This document shows, one piece after another, positions 45,956 through 55,983 of a DNA stretch of 64,000 bases. Location: contig JAEUTQ010000028.1 of NCBI GenBank assembly GCA_016787445.1, forward strand, positions 1-64,000, written 5' to 3'. The position numbers were made by a program, and so were the translations under genes. Each line of letters starts with the position of its first letter. Within the stretch, counting starts at the first letter, position 1. Source of the stretch: Bacteroidia bacterium (lineage in GTDB: Bacteria; Bacteroidota; Bacteroidia; B-17B0; Aurantibacillaceae). The notes below the pieces were generated by a model that saw only the letters and a program-made list of their open reading frames with translations, was not told where the DNA came from and made no database searches.

Positions 45956-47217
45956 TAGCAACGGCAATTGAAAATAAGAATACAGCTTGGCTTGGTGAGT
46001 TTCCTTCACATTGGGAAGTGCTTCGAATTAAAAATCTCTTTACGGAAATGGACAGCCGAAGTGAAACAGGCAGCGAGGAACTCCTCTCGGTTTCGCATTA
46101 TACCGGTGTAACTCTTAAAAGGGAAAGCTTGGAAAGTGAAGATGATCATTTAACCAATGCGGAGAGTTTAGTCGGGTATAAATTAGTACAGAATGGTGAT
46201 TTGGTCATCAACATAATGTTAGCATGGAATGGAAGTTTAGGAATTTCGCCTTACAATGGTATTACAAGTCCCGCATATTGCGTTTACCGAATAAAAGGTG
46301 ACAACAACCCCGAGTATTTTGGTTATTTGTTTACGACCAATTTATTTAAAGCGGAGTTTCGTAGGCACAGCACTGGAATTATTGATAGCCGTTTAAGATT
46401 ATACTCCGATAAATTTTTCGCAATCTTTTCAGTGGTTCCCCCCAAAGACGAACAAGACGAAATTGTGCAATACATCAAAGCACAAGAAGATAAGATAAAC
46501 TTGTTTATACAGAAGAAACTAAGGTTTATTGAGTTGTTGAAGGAGCAAAGGCAGAGCGTCATTGATCTAGCAATTACACGAGGAACAAACAGGAATACCA
46601 AACTTGTAGATAGTGGAGAAAAATGGATTGGTAAAATTCCACACAGTTGGCAATTGCGAAAATTGAAATTCTGCGTTTCGCTGAACAGTAACGAAATTCA
46701 GGAAAACGAAATAGATGAAGAAGTTTTTAAAATAGCTCTTGAGAACATTGACAATTGGACTGGGAAATTTATTGACACAGGCAACCCACAATTTGAAGGA
46801 AAAGGAGTTCCATTTAAAGCAGGAGATGTTTTGTTCAATAAGTTAAGGCCTTATCTAGCAAAAGCATTTATTGCTAAATCTTCAGGTTTTTGTGTTGGTG
46901 AATTATTAGTTCTCACTCCAAATGCAGAATACTTCACTAGCGAATTCTTATTTCAACGGCTAATGACTTCTGAATTTATTGATATTGTAAACAGTTCAAC
47001 TTATGGTGCGAAAATGCCAAGAGCAAGTTGGAATTTCATTGGTAATTTGAAAATCCCAATTCCACCTATTGAAGAACAAAAGCAAATTGTATCACACATA
47101 AAAACCGAAACCGCAACTATAGACAAAGCAATAGCTAAAGCCGAACGGGAAATAGAACTGATGAAGGAATACAAAGAGGCCATGATAGCCGAGGCTGTAA
47201 TAGGTGTAACAAAATAA
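45952..47217 (+). CDS. hsdS: Type I restriction-modification, specificity subunit
   Basis: A 421-aa HsdS with two target-recognition domains (about 8-150 and 205-345), each followed by a long conserved helix (QDEIVQYIKAQEDKINLFIQ; EEQKQIVSHIKTETATIDKA). Each TRD reads half of a bipartite DNA target; the sequence cannot be predicted here. IGKIPHSWQLRKLK and LGEFPSHWEVLRIK are the typical TRD starts. It overlaps hsdM by 4 bases. Confidence 0.94.
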   Translation: MIATAIENKNTAWLGEFPSHWEVLRIKNLFTEMDSRSETGSEELLSVSHYTGVTLKRESLESEDDHLTNAESLVGYKLVQNGDLVINIMLAWNGSLGISPYNGITSPAYCVYRIKGDNNPEYFGYLFTTNLFKAEFRRHSTGIIDSRLRLYSDKFFAIFSVVPPKDEQDEIVQYIKAQEDKINLFIQKKLRFIELLKEQRQSVIDLAITRGTNRNTKLVDSGEKWIGKIPHSWQLRKLKFCVSLNSNEIQENEIDEEVFKIALENIDNWTGKFIDTGNPQFEGKGVPFKAGDVLFNKLRPYLAKAFIAKSSGFCVGELLVLTPNAEYFTSEFLFQRLMTSEFIDIVNSSTYGAKMPRASWNFIGNLKIPIPPIEEQKQIVSHIKTETATIDKAIAKAEREIELMKEYKEAMIAEAVIGVTK

Positions 47218-47222
47218 ATGCA

Positions 47223-50200
47223 ATGAAAACAGACACAACTGAAAAAGGTTTAGAAGCACATATTACACAGCACTTGTGTTTGGTGAATGCTTTTGAAGAA
47301 AGGCACTTTAATAATTATAACAGAACAGATTGTGTTGATGAGGATGTGCTTTTCAATTTTCTGCAAAGTACGCAGGAAATGGAAGTAGCAAAGCTACAAA
47401 CTATTCACGGTAGTAATTTTAAAAGCAAATTATTATATCGCATCAACAGCCAAATTAAAACCTTTGGCATTATTGAAGTTTTACGTAAAGGGATTACGGA
47501 TAACAACATAAAACTCAAACTCTTTTTTGATAAACCCGTATCAAATTTAAATGAAGAAGATTTAGCGCTTTACAATAAAAATTTTTTTTCGGTAACTCGC
47601 CAAGTCCACTACAGCAATCAAAATGAAAATTCCTTAGACCTTGTTGTATTCATTAATGGCTTACCAATAATTACTTTTGAATTAAAAAACGAACTCACCA
47701 AGCAAACAGTAAAAGATGCCATCAAGCAATACAAAAATAATCGTGATCCAAAGGAAGAATTATTTCGGTTAGGTCGATGTCTAGTTCATTTTGCTATTGA
47801 TTCGGAACAAGTTTGGATGACTACCCATTTAAAGGGTGAAAGCACGTATTTTTTACCGTTCAACAGAGGTTATAATAACGGAGCAGGTAATCCGCCAAAC
47901 CCAAATGGAATTAAAACAGATTATCTCTGGAAGGAAATTTTAACTAAGGATCGTTTAACTAACATCATTCAAAATTACGTTCAGTTATTTGAAGAAGAAA
48001 CTGAGAAAATATTGCCTGATGGAAAAATAAAGAAGGAAAATGTTAAAAAACTAATCTTCCCAAGGTATCACCAAATTGATGCGGTTGACCAGCTTTTAGC
48101 TAATGCCAAAACAAATGGTGCCGGGCGTAGATATTTAATTCAGCATTCGGCTGGTTCCGGGAAATCCAATTCTATTTCTTGGCTGGCGCATCAGTTAGTA
48201 GGCTTATTTGACAATACAAATTCACATACGGTATTTGATACTGTAATTGTTGTAACCGATCGTAAAGTACTGGATGCACAAATCCGTAATAATATCAAGC
48301 AATTTGAACAAGTAAAGGGAGTTGTTGAAGCCATTACTGAGGGAAGCAAACAACTAAAAACTGCATTAGAAGAAGGAAAAAAGATCATCATTACCACTAT
48401 TCAGAAGTTCCCTTACATTGTAAATGAAATCGGAGACTTACCGGGTAATAAATTCGCTATTATCATTGATGAAGCCCACAGTAGTCAAAGTGGCAACACA
48501 GCAGGAAAGCTAAATGAAACATTAGCCAAGGAATTTGAAAAAGTCCAAGTTGATGGTGATGAATATATCTATGTTGAGAAAGACCAATATGATGAATTAA
48601 CTTCGGAAGATTTGGTAGTGGATATTGTTAAGGGTAGAAAGATGTTGCCAAATGCGAGTTATTTTGCTTTTACAGCCACTCCAAAGAACAAAACACTTGA
48701 ATTGTTTGGTGAGAAATTTAATGACGGTGGCAAAGAGAAATTCAAGGCATTTCATCTTTACTCAATGAAACAAGCAATAGAAGAAAACTTCATTTTGGAT
48801 GTATTGCAAAATTATACAACCTACCAAAGCTATTATGCCTTGTTAAAGAAGATTGAAGATGATCCTGCTTATGATAAAGTAAAAGCACAGAAGAAGCTCA
48901 GAATATTCGTTGAAAGCCATGAGCATGCTATTACAAAAAAGACGGCACTCATTATTGATCACTTCATGGATAGTGTAATGCGTAAAGCAAAAATCAATGG
49001 ATTGGCAAAAGCAATGATTGTTACAAGCAGTCGCAAAAATGCAGTAAAATATAAAAAGGCATTCGATAAATATTTAGCTGAAACGGGTAATCCATATAAA
49101 GCAATTGTAGCATTCTCAGGTGAAATTGATGGACAAACCGAAGCAGCCTTAAATCATTTTTCAAGCGCGGCCATCCCCGATGAGTTCAAAAAATCAGAGT
49201 ATCGTTTTTTAATTGTTGCAAGCAAATTTCAGACAGGATTTGATCAACCTCTTCTGCATACCATGTATGTAGATAAAAAATTAGGTGGTGTAAATGCAGT
49301 ACAAACATTATCACGTTTAAACAGAACTACGGCCGGGAAGAAGGATACCTTTGTTTTGGACTTTGCCAATGATGCTGATGAAATTAAACGATCATTCGAT
49401 CCGTTTTATGAAACAACAATTTTGGGCGAAGCAACTGATCCTAACAAACTTTTTGACCTACAAAGTTCATTAGATGCCTTTCAGGTTTATACCCCCGAAC
49501 AAGTACAGGAATTTTCAGAAAAACTCGTTTCTAATGTTCCGGTAGATGAATTACACAGTATACTGGATGCAGCAGCAGAGGTTTTCAGAACTGCGCTAAC
49601 CGAAGAACAGCAAGACGATTTCAGAGCAAAATGCAAAACCTATGTCCGGTTGTATGTATTCCTTGCTCAAATTGTACCATTCGTGAACCCATATTTGGAA
49701 AGGCTCTATTTATTTCTGAATCATTTACAAAATAAGTTAGGTAAAAAACGAGATGAGGATTTAGCTCAGGGTATTTTAGATAATATCGATATGGATAGTT
49801 ATCGCTTGCAAAAAGAGGGAGAATTTAATATTAAGTTAGAGCAAGGAGATGAATTGAAGCCAATACCAACCGATATGAAGGGAGGCGCAGCTGAACCGGA
49901 AATGGAGTACTTGTCTAATATAGTAAAGGCGTTCAATGATAGATTTGGGACAACTTTTACTAACGAAGATAAGGTTCGCAAAATGACAGCCGAACTTATG
50001 CGAGATGTAACGGATGATAAGGCAGCCATGGACAATATAAACGCCTCACTTCAAAAGCAAGACTTCCAAAACGCTGAAATAACCTTTACCGACATTTTAA
50101 AGGAGAAAATGATAAATCACATTGATAGTAATTTTGAAGTATTCAAAGAGTATAATGATAACCCTGAGTTCCGTTCCTTCTTAGCTGGGCAGCTATTTAA

Positions 50201-50240
50201 AATAATGCTTCAAGATTTTAGAAACGTATATAGGAAATAG
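47223..50240 (+). CDS. hsdR: Type I restriction enzyme, endonuclease/translocase subunit
   Basis: A 1005-aa HsdR. The N-terminal nuclease has D139 and E153-L-K155 (PD-(D/E)xK). Two helicase lobes follow: Walker A GSGKS at 311-315, DEAH at 416-419, and FAFTATPKNKTLELFGE. The C-terminal HsdR_C-like region binds the methylase core. It cuts unmethylated DNA after ATP-driven translocation. Complete and close in length to characterised HsdR proteins. It begins 5 bases after hsdS. Confidence 0.95.
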   Translation: MKTDTTEKGLEAHITQHLCLVNAFEERHFNNYNRTDCVDEDVLFNFLQSTQEMEVAKLQTIHGSNFKSKLLYRINSQIKTFGIIEVLRKGITDNNIKLKLFFDKPVSNLNEEDLALYNKNFFSVTRQVHYSNQNENSLDLVVFINGLPIITFELKNELTKQTVKDAIKQYKNNRDPKEELFRLGRCLVHFAIDSEQVWMTTHLKGESTYFLPFNRGYNNGAGNPPNPNGIKTDYLWKEILTKDRLTNIIQNYVQLFEEETEKILPDGKIKKENVKKLIFPRYHQIDAVDQLLANAKTNGAGRRYLIQHSAGSGKSNSISWLAHQLVGLFDNTNSHTVFDTVIVVTDRKVLDAQIRNNIKQFEQVKGVVEAITEGSKQLKTALEEGKKIIITTIQKFPYIVNEIGDLPGNKFAIIIDEAHSSQSGNTAGKLNETLAKEFEKVQVDGDEYIYVEKDQYDELTSEDLVVDIVKGRKMLPNASYFAFTATPKNKTLELFGEKFNDGGKEKFKAFHLYSMKQAIEENFILDVLQNYTTYQSYYALLKKIEDDPAYDKVKAQKKLRIFVESHEHAITKKTALIIDHFMDSVMRKAKINGLAKAMIVTSSRKNAVKYKKAFDKYLAETGNPYKAIVAFSGEIDGQTEAALNHFSSAAIPDEFKKSEYRFLIVASKFQTGFDQPLLHTMYVDKKLGGVNAVQTLSRLNRTTAGKKDTFVLDFANDADEIKRSFDPFYETTILGEATDPNKLFDLQSSLDAFQVYTPEQVQEFSEKLVSNVPVDELHSILDAAAEVFRTALTEEQQDDFRAKCKTYVRLYVFLAQIVPFVNPYLERLYLFLNHLQNKLGKKRDEDLAQGILDNIDMDSYRLQKEGEFNIKLEQGDELKPIPTDMKGGAAEPEMEYLSNIVKAFNDRFGTTFTNEDKVRKMTAELMRDVTDDKAAMDNINASLQKQDFQNAEITFTDILKEKMINHIDSNFEVFKEYNDNPEFRSFLAGQLFKIMLQDFRNVYRK

Positions 50241-50251
50241 ATTTTGTTTTA

Positions 50252-52339
50252 ATGGATGCTAGCCTTTTTATAGATCTTGTCAAACAATTTGATGCAATCT
50301 CAATTATTGAGAAAGATGTCACTACACCGACTGAAAAGAGTAATGGCCTGTTAGTCGTTGAAGTAACGTACAACGTAAATGGCAAATCTTATACGACACA
50401 AAAGCTCTATTACAAAGATATTACAAGCCTTGATCGTATTGATAATAAGCAAGCACTAATCGATTATTTTGGGAGTCCAATCTATTGGTTGGATTTAGAC
50501 CACCATGATTGGCCACAAGGTGCTGGGGAAAGTGATTTAGAAAAAATAGTAATCCCGGAAATTGCCTCGAAAGGCGACACAGAATTTATTACTTTCTTAA
50601 CTTCTCTTGCCAACAATAAGCAAACAGGACTAATTCAGCAGATCACTGCTGATGGTCGTTCTGCACAGTATTACCACAATCTTGAAAATAATAATCATTG
50701 GCATGATTTAATTGTTCTAATTAAAGCCTTTATTAATTCAGGTGGCGAGGAAATAGATAAAAAATATTTTTCAAGATTAATTTTTAATTGGTCAGGAGAT
50801 AAAAACACACAGCGTGCTCGTGCAACACTTACAAATAAGGCCTTTCCATGTAGTCGAAAAATCATAGAAGAATTAAAGAAGAATATTAAAAGCATAAAAT
50901 CTGAAATCATGAAATCAGAAGTGATCGAATTATTAAAGCAGAAAAAGCAAATCATTTTACAAGGTCCTCCAGGTACCGGTAAAACAAGATTGGCAAAAGA
51001 ATTAGCAGCGGAGTTATGCTCCGATTTTTTGTTACAAGAATCACATCGAAATCAAATCAACTCTATTTTAACTACTGGATTAACAATAAATACTGTTGAA
51101 GGAAGTCCATTTTTAATTGAAAGTGCAGAAAACGGTAGTTATAAATTGAAAATAGGAGCTGGCACTGCACCTTACTCAATAACTACTGATCAAATTATAA
51201 AAGTTGATAACGAACCTACAGGCGGTATCTCCGGTAAAAGTTATGCTAGAGGTTTGGCTGCATATGTGAAACCAAAAATTGCAGAGCAAAACATTGAATT
51301 GATTCAATTTCATCCTGCATATTCCTATGAAGATTTTGTGAGAGGTATTTCAATAAAAACAGAAGATGGTGTGCCAAATTATTTTTCTGAGAACAAGACG
51401 TTAGGACTTTTAGCAGCTAAAGCATTGGCTAATTATGAGAAAAGCCAAATGAAAACGACAGAACTATCGAAAGAATATTGGGTGGAAAATAAATTTGATG
51501 AGTTTAAATTCTTTCTGGAAAGTGATTTAGAAATTACAGGTCCTTTACAATTAACAGAGAGCGTTAAATTAAAAAAAATCGAAGATGATGCTTTTAGATA
51601 CAGTGGTTCTGACTGGGGCAATTCATCAAGAATAAATTTCAAGGATTTTATAAAATTAGCAATTCATAACCTCGAAAGACAGGGTGATATTGAAATAACA
51701 AAAGAACTTTCGCTTCACGCGTTTTATCGTAAAACATATTATACGGCATTACTAGACCACTTTTATGATAAGGCAGGCCAATATACTCCAACGATCAACG
51801 CTGTTGAGCCCCTTAAAAACTATGTTCTTATTATCGATGAAATTAATAGAGCAAATTTACCAAGTGTTTTGGGTGAATTAATTTATGCCCTTGAATACAG
51901 AGGTGAACCTGTAAAAAGTATTTACAAAATTGCTGATGATGGTTCATTAGTTTTACCTCCAAACCTTTTAATCATCGGAACAATGAATACGGCCGACAGA
52001 AGTGTTGGTCATATTGATTATGCTATACGCAGAAGGTTTGCATTCGTTGAAGTATTGCCATCAGATGAAGTAATTGATCAAGTGGTTACAGATGCAGCAT
52101 TAAAGCAAAAATCTAAAACATTATATTCTTCAATTGCATCTCTATTTACCAAAGACAAAATCGCCTCTGATTTTAATGCAAAAGATGTTCAATTAGGTCA
52201 CAGCTATTTTCTTGCTCAAACAGAACCTGAGTTAAGACGAAAATTAGAATTTGAAATTAAACCAATACTTCGCGAATATTTGAAGGATGGTATTTTACTA
52301 AACGAAACAGCTTCTGAAATAGAAAAATTGAGTGTATAA
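50252..52339 (+). CDS. mcrB: McrB-like GTPase/AAA subunit of a methyl-dependent restriction system
   Basis: A 695-aa protein. The AAA+ domain has Walker A GPPGTGKT (238-245), Walker B/sensor LIIDEINRAN (D529, E530) and the McrB signature GTMNTADRSV (N579 in it) with HIDYAIRRRFAF. The N-terminal 220 residues should read modified DNA but differ from the E. coli McrB domain. It starts 11 bases after hsdR and overlaps mcrC by 8, so type I and McrBC form one transcription unit. It drives cleavage of methylated foreign DNA together with McrC. Confidence 0.9.
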   Translation: MDASLFIDLVKQFDAISIIEKDVTTPTEKSNGLLVVEVTYNVNGKSYTTQKLYYKDITSLDRIDNKQALIDYFGSPIYWLDLDHHDWPQGAGESDLEKIVIPEIASKGDTEFITFLTSLANNKQTGLIQQITADGRSAQYYHNLENNNHWHDLIVLIKAFINSGGEEIDKKYFSRLIFNWSGDKNTQRARATLTNKAFPCSRKIIEELKKNIKSIKSEIMKSEVIELLKQKKQIILQGPPGTGKTRLAKELAAELCSDFLLQESHRNQINSILTTGLTINTVEGSPFLIESAENGSYKLKIGAGTAPYSITTDQIIKVDNEPTGGISGKSYARGLAAYVKPKIAEQNIELIQFHPAYSYEDFVRGISIKTEDGVPNYFSENKTLGLLAAKALANYEKSQMKTTELSKEYWVENKFDEFKFFLESDLEITGPLQLTESVKLKKIEDDAFRYSGSDWGNSSRINFKDFIKLAIHNLERQGDIEITKELSLHAFYRKTYYTALLDHFYDKAGQYTPTINAVEPLKNYVLIIDEINRANLPSVLGELIYALEYRGEPVKSIYKIADDGSLVLPPNLLIIGTMNTADRSVGHIDYAIRRRFAFVEVLPSDEVIDQVVTDAALKQKSKTLYSSIASLFTKDKIASDFNAKDVQLGHSYFLAQTEPELRRKLEFEIKPILREYLKDGILLNETASEIEKLSV

Positions 52340-53609
52340 TCTTGTAAAATATAAAGAACACTTTTGCGGAGAAATTCCGCTTGATTCCTTACAAATATCG
52401 GGTGAGCATGAATTTTATTTCCCTAAGAGGCGTGAAAATTCAAGATACAAATGTGTTGGTATTTATCCTGGAGAGACAAGCTGCCGGGTAGAGTTATCAT
52501 ACTTCATAGGCGTTGATTGGATCAGCAAAAATCAACCCATTTACATTGAACCAAAGTTAAATTCCGGTAGCAATCAAACCAATTATCTTAAAATGCTCTT
52601 TGAGTCGTTAAGGTTTCAAGAGGCAAGTGAATCCCTATCTGAATTATTTCTGATAAAGTTTGATGAAGAGCATATTGAAATAGATCAGAAAGACGATTTG
52701 CTTACACCCTTATTAATTGTCCAATTCCTTCAATTGGTAAAAGCAATTGTTCGTAAAGGAGTGAAAAAGTCATATTATAAAGTTGAGCAAAACATTCATA
52801 GTAGAGTAAAAGGAAAAATTCAAGTATCAAAAACCATTAAATTAAACCATTCTAAAAGTAAGTTATTAGATACTTATTGTTCCTTTGAACAGTTTGGAGT
52901 GAATGGAATTGAAAATCGCTTGATTAAAAAGGCTTTACTATTTACACAAAAATTCTTGCCTACATTAAGATCATTCAACTCGGACAAATACACAATAGAA
53001 GCGTTTAATTACATCATGCCTGCCTTTGAGCATGTTACTGATGAGGTAAATCTAAATGAAATCAAATTCAGTAAAGCAAATGCTTTCTACAGGGAGTATG
53101 AGTCAGCCATTAAGTTAGCTAAACTAATTTTAAAAAGATTTGGTTATAATATTTCAAACACCCAAAAAGATGGAAAAATTAAAACACCTCCTTTTTGGAT
53201 TGACATGTCTTTACTGTTTGAATTATATGTATTAGGGCTACTGAAAGAAAAATATGGCAATGCTATCAGCTACCAGGAAAAAGCGAATTATGGTTACCTT
53301 GATTTTATGCTTAATGACCCTGATTCAAAAATAGTGATAGATGCAAAATACAAGCCTCAGTATTCGAACGAATATATCATTGATGATATCCGTCAGATCA
53401 GCGGTTATTGTCGCGATAAACGAATCCTAAACAAAATGGGGTATTTGCCACCAGATTACAATAAAACTGTCTTAAAAGGCCTTATTATTTATCCTGATGG
53501 CGAATATTTAGACAAAGATCAGAAAGAAACGATAATGATAGAGAAAGTCGAACCAATAGAAGAATTTGTTGAATTATACAAGATGAAGGTACGGCTTCCG
53601 GCTTTGTAA
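52332..53609 (+). CDS. mcrC: McrC-like nuclease subunit
   Basis: A 425-aa endonuclease subunit that starts with GTG at 52332, inside the end of mcrB (8-base overlap). The PD-(D/E)xK active site is D324 (LDFML) with D337-A-K339 (IVIDAKYKP). The N-terminal half is the McrC-specific beta region that contacts the McrB hexamer. It lies 119 bases upstream of the sigma factor gene of the Argonaute operon. Confidence 0.9.
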   Translation: MYNLVKYKEHFCGEIPLDSLQISGEHEFYFPKRRENSRYKCVGIYPGETSCRVELSYFIGVDWISKNQPIYIEPKLNSGSNQTNYLKMLFESLRFQEASESLSELFLIKFDEEHIEIDQKDDLLTPLLIVQFLQLVKAIVRKGVKKSYYKVEQNIHSRVKGKIQVSKTIKLNHSKSKLLDTYCSFEQFGVNGIENRLIKKALLFTQKFLPTLRSFNSDKYTIEAFNYIMPAFEHVTDEVNLNEIKFSKANAFYREYESAIKLAKLILKRFGYNISNTQKDGKIKTPPFWIDMSLLFELYVLGLLKEKYGNAISYQEKANYGYLDFMLNDPDSKIVIDAKYKPQYSNEYIIDDIRQISGYCRDKRILNKMGYLPPDYNKTVLKGLIIYPDGEYLDKDQKETIMIEKVEPIEEFVELYKMKVRLPAL

Positions 53610-53728
53610 CCTGAAAGCATAGATAAATGTATTATCAGTACCTCATGATTACAAATACTATTGCAAATCAATTAGTTATGATTATTGTAACCCGTTTTCA
53701 TATATATAGTTAGAGAGAAGTTCAAGAA

Positions 53729-54343
53729 ATGAAATACAACGAGATCATACAGTTAATTGATGCCAGGGATAAGAAGGGATGGGAAGCTCTTTATATATTG
53801 TATGGTAAAAAGTTTTACGGCTTTGCGGTAGATAAGTGGTTGTTTTCAGAAGATGAAGCCTGGGACATCGTTTATCAGACACTTGAAACAATTGTCCTTA
53901 AAATAGGAGAATATGAGATTGAATCGCAATCGCATTTTGACAATTTGATCTATAAGATATTTACCAATTTCCTTCGGCAGTTTTATAGAAAAAAGAAAGT
54001 GAAATCCGAGCAAGTGCAATTACTTCCTTTAAAAGAGATGGATATTTACGAAGGTATTGAAGAAGATGAAGGGTGGAATGATTCAAACATTAAAGTTCCT
54101 TTTAACGAAGAGTTTTTTAATGACAATGAAACCGAAATCTCAGAAAACCCGAATCTCAATTTATTGTCAATAGCACTGAGTAAATTAACTCCTTTAGAAA
54201 GGGATTTACTCTTATTGAAAGCGAATGATTTTACCTATGATGAAATTGCAAAAATGCTGAAAATTGAAAACAATCAGTTAAAGGTTAAACATCATCGGGC
54301 AAAACGAAAATTATTACAAATACTACAATCAGAACAAAAATAA
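53729..54343 (+). CDS. ECF-like RNA polymerase sigma factor
   Basis: A 204-aa sigma-70-family factor. Region 2 (about 10-95; FYGFAVDKWLFSEDEAWDIV, the -10-binding and polymerase-contact part) and region 4 (about 150-204; LSKLTPLERDLLLLKA and YDEIAKMLKIENNQLKVKHH, an HTH for the -35) are present; region 3 is missing, as in ECF factors. An acidic linker lies between. It heads the six-gene Argonaute operon, 5 bases before the 198-aa gene. It may switch on the operon or defence genes. Bacteroidota house-keeping sigma is not like this. Confidence 0.85.
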   Translation: MKYNEIIQLIDARDKKGWEALYILYGKKFYGFAVDKWLFSEDEAWDIVYQTLETIVLKIGEYEIESQSHFDNLIYKIFTNFLRQFYRKKKVKSEQVQLLPLKEMDIYEGIEEDEGWNDSNIKVPFNEEFFNDNETEISENPNLNLLSIALSKLTPLERDLLLLKANDFTYDEIAKMLKIENNQLKVKHHRAKRKLLQILQSEQK

Positions 54344-54348
54344 TAGCT

Positions 54349-54945
54349 ATGAAAAATCAAAATAAAAAAATGGATCCTGTAGATGAAGCGCTAAAGCTTT
54401 TGATGCTTTCTGAAAATTCAGGGGATGCAAAAGCTATTGACACTTCTGACCAGTTGAATTATATTACAACTGCCATCTACAGTAAAGAACTTTCAGATGA
54501 AGGTGCTAAAAAAATGATCGGTAAACTCTATGAAAACTTAGCAGTTGATTCATTAGGAGTATTAATTGAAAATGCTTTAGCTAAGGTTAATCCGGATATT
54601 AATGCAATTGCTGGTAAAACCAACTTGCCGGAAAATAGCATTGAGCAACTGAAATCAGACGCGATATTCGCCAACAGTATTCCTGTTATATCATTAAGGA
54701 ATCTGTTAAAGGAATTGCAAATTCCCTTTGAGAAAGCGGAACAGGCAATTTTAAAATCATTCCATATTTTAAAGAGTGACCTTGCCTTCTCTGCATCTTC
54801 AATGAGCAATTTGCGTTTGGCGTATCGTAGAAGAAATTCAAAATTGTCTTCAAATACAAAATCAGGAAAATCTGATAGTCAGTATTTGTTTGAAAATGAA
54901 GAAGCACTTTCAAAATATTTGAAAAGATTAAGCGAACTCTATTAA
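54349..54945 (+). CDS. Small helical protein, possible sigma partner
   Basis: A 198-aa soluble protein of unknown family. Helices fill it except for a basic, Ser-rich region (about 155-175, YRRRNSKLSSNTKSGKS). A central block ISLRNLLKELQIPFEKAEQAI looks like a small helical domain. No membrane span or zinc-binding anti-sigma motif (HxxxCxxC) is visible. Because it sits directly after the sigma factor gene, I suspect an anti-sigma-like or protease-substrate role; this is inference. Confidence 0.6.
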   Translation: MKNQNKKMDPVDEALKLLMLSENSGDAKAIDTSDQLNYITTAIYSKELSDEGAKKMIGKLYENLAVDSLGVLIENALAKVNPDINAIAGKTNLPENSIEQLKSDAIFANSIPVISLRNLLKELQIPFEKAEQAILKSFHILKSDLAFSASSMSNLRLAYRRRNSKLSSNTKSGKSDSQYLFENEEALSKYLKRLSELY

Positions 54946-54957
54946 ATAAGTAAAACG

Positions 54958-55983
54958 ATGAGAGGTAATAAACTTGAATGGTCATTTTCTGCACTTAGTA
55001 CACTTCGCAAGTGTAATAGGATGTACTATTTCCAGTATTTAACACCATCTCATCATTTTACTCATCCTTTTAGAAGGAAGGCTCACGAGTTGAAGAAATC
55101 TAAAAATCTTCTGATGTGGCGCGGTTCCATTATTGATAAAATAATGGAAATAGAAATCATGCCATTGATAAAAGAAAAGAAAGATATTGACTTTGAACAG
55201 GTAACTACGAATGCTGTAGAATTGGCAAAAAGACAATTTAAGTTTTCCGAACAAAAGCTGTATCGCATTAAAGAGAACTCAGAAAGTAAAGTAGGCAATG
55301 ATTATTGCATTCTTGACATACACGAAGCAAATGTTCCATATACGGAAGAACAATTGCAGAACGTGTATGATTCTGTGAAGCAAATTATCATAGGTATTCC
55401 TGAAATCAAAATGCCCAATGGAGAAACAGTACTTACCTTCTTAAAAAAGGCATCTTTTATTGTGCCAAACTTAAGGGGCTGGAGCTTTGAATTTGAAAAT
55501 ATTAGAATTAGTCCGCAAATTGACTTATTCATGTTTGTCGAAAATAAAGCGGTCGTACTTGACTGGAAAGTTTCTGAAAGTGCAGTGAGCGATTATTCAA
55601 GACAGTTGGTAATGGGAGGTATTACAGTAATGGATACCTACCGTAAAAAATCAGAAGCCGGAACTGGTAAACGATTAACCTTTTCCGATATCAGGCTTTT
55701 AGAAGTTAATTTATTTAAGAAATCTGCGGTTGAACACAGCTTTAATAAAGAAGTGGTGAACGAGTGTGTCGATTATATTTATTTGAATAGCGAAGACATT
55801 GAATTATTGACAGAAGGAAAATCGTTTGATCAATTAAACATTGAGGATTTCCCAATAACAGATAAAGAAGGGACATGCTTTTTTTGCAAGTTTCGCCCAT
55901 TATGTGCACACATTTTAACGAATAAAAATCAATACCATGAAGAGACATACTACAACTCTTTTCAAGCTGAACAACCTGCATAA
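54958..55983 (+). CDS. Cas4/RecB-like PD-(D/E)xK nuclease with Fe-S cysteines
   Basis: A 341-aa exonuclease-type protein. C19 (RKCNRMYYFQYL) and C307, C310, C316 (CFFCKFRPLCAH, CX2CX5C) match the four cysteines of Cas4/AddB-type 4Fe-4S clusters. The active site is D189 (PQIDLF) with D202-W-K204 (VLDWKVSE), and SRQLVMGGITVMDTY fits motif IV (QxxxY). It is thus likely an active nuclease of the Cas4 type. Its end overlaps the Argonaute reading frame by 47 bases, showing tight coupling. It may make or trim DNA guides. Confidence 0.88.
   Translation: MRGNKLEWSFSALSTLRKCNRMYYFQYLTPSHHFTHPFRRKAHELKKSKNLLMWRGSIIDKIMEIEIMPLIKEKKDIDFEQVTTNAVELAKRQFKFSEQKLYRIKENSESKVGNDYCILDIHEANVPYTEEQLQNVYDSVKQIIIGIPEIKMPNGETVLTFLKKASFIVPNLRGWSFEFENIRISPQIDLFMFVENKAVVLDWKVSESAVSDYSRQLVMGGITVMDTYRKKSEAGTGKRLTFSDIRLLEVNLFKKSAVEHSFNKEVVNECVDYIYLNSEDIELLTEGKSFDQLNIEDFPITDKEGTCFFCKFRPLCAHILTNKNQYHEETYYNSFQAEQPA

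Noticed and set aside
53610-53728. Promoter of the Argonaute operon in the 119-base gap
   Set aside because: A promoter is expected, but I found no convincing TAnnTTTG/TTTG pair or terminator, so I cannot place one; read-through from mcrC remains possible.
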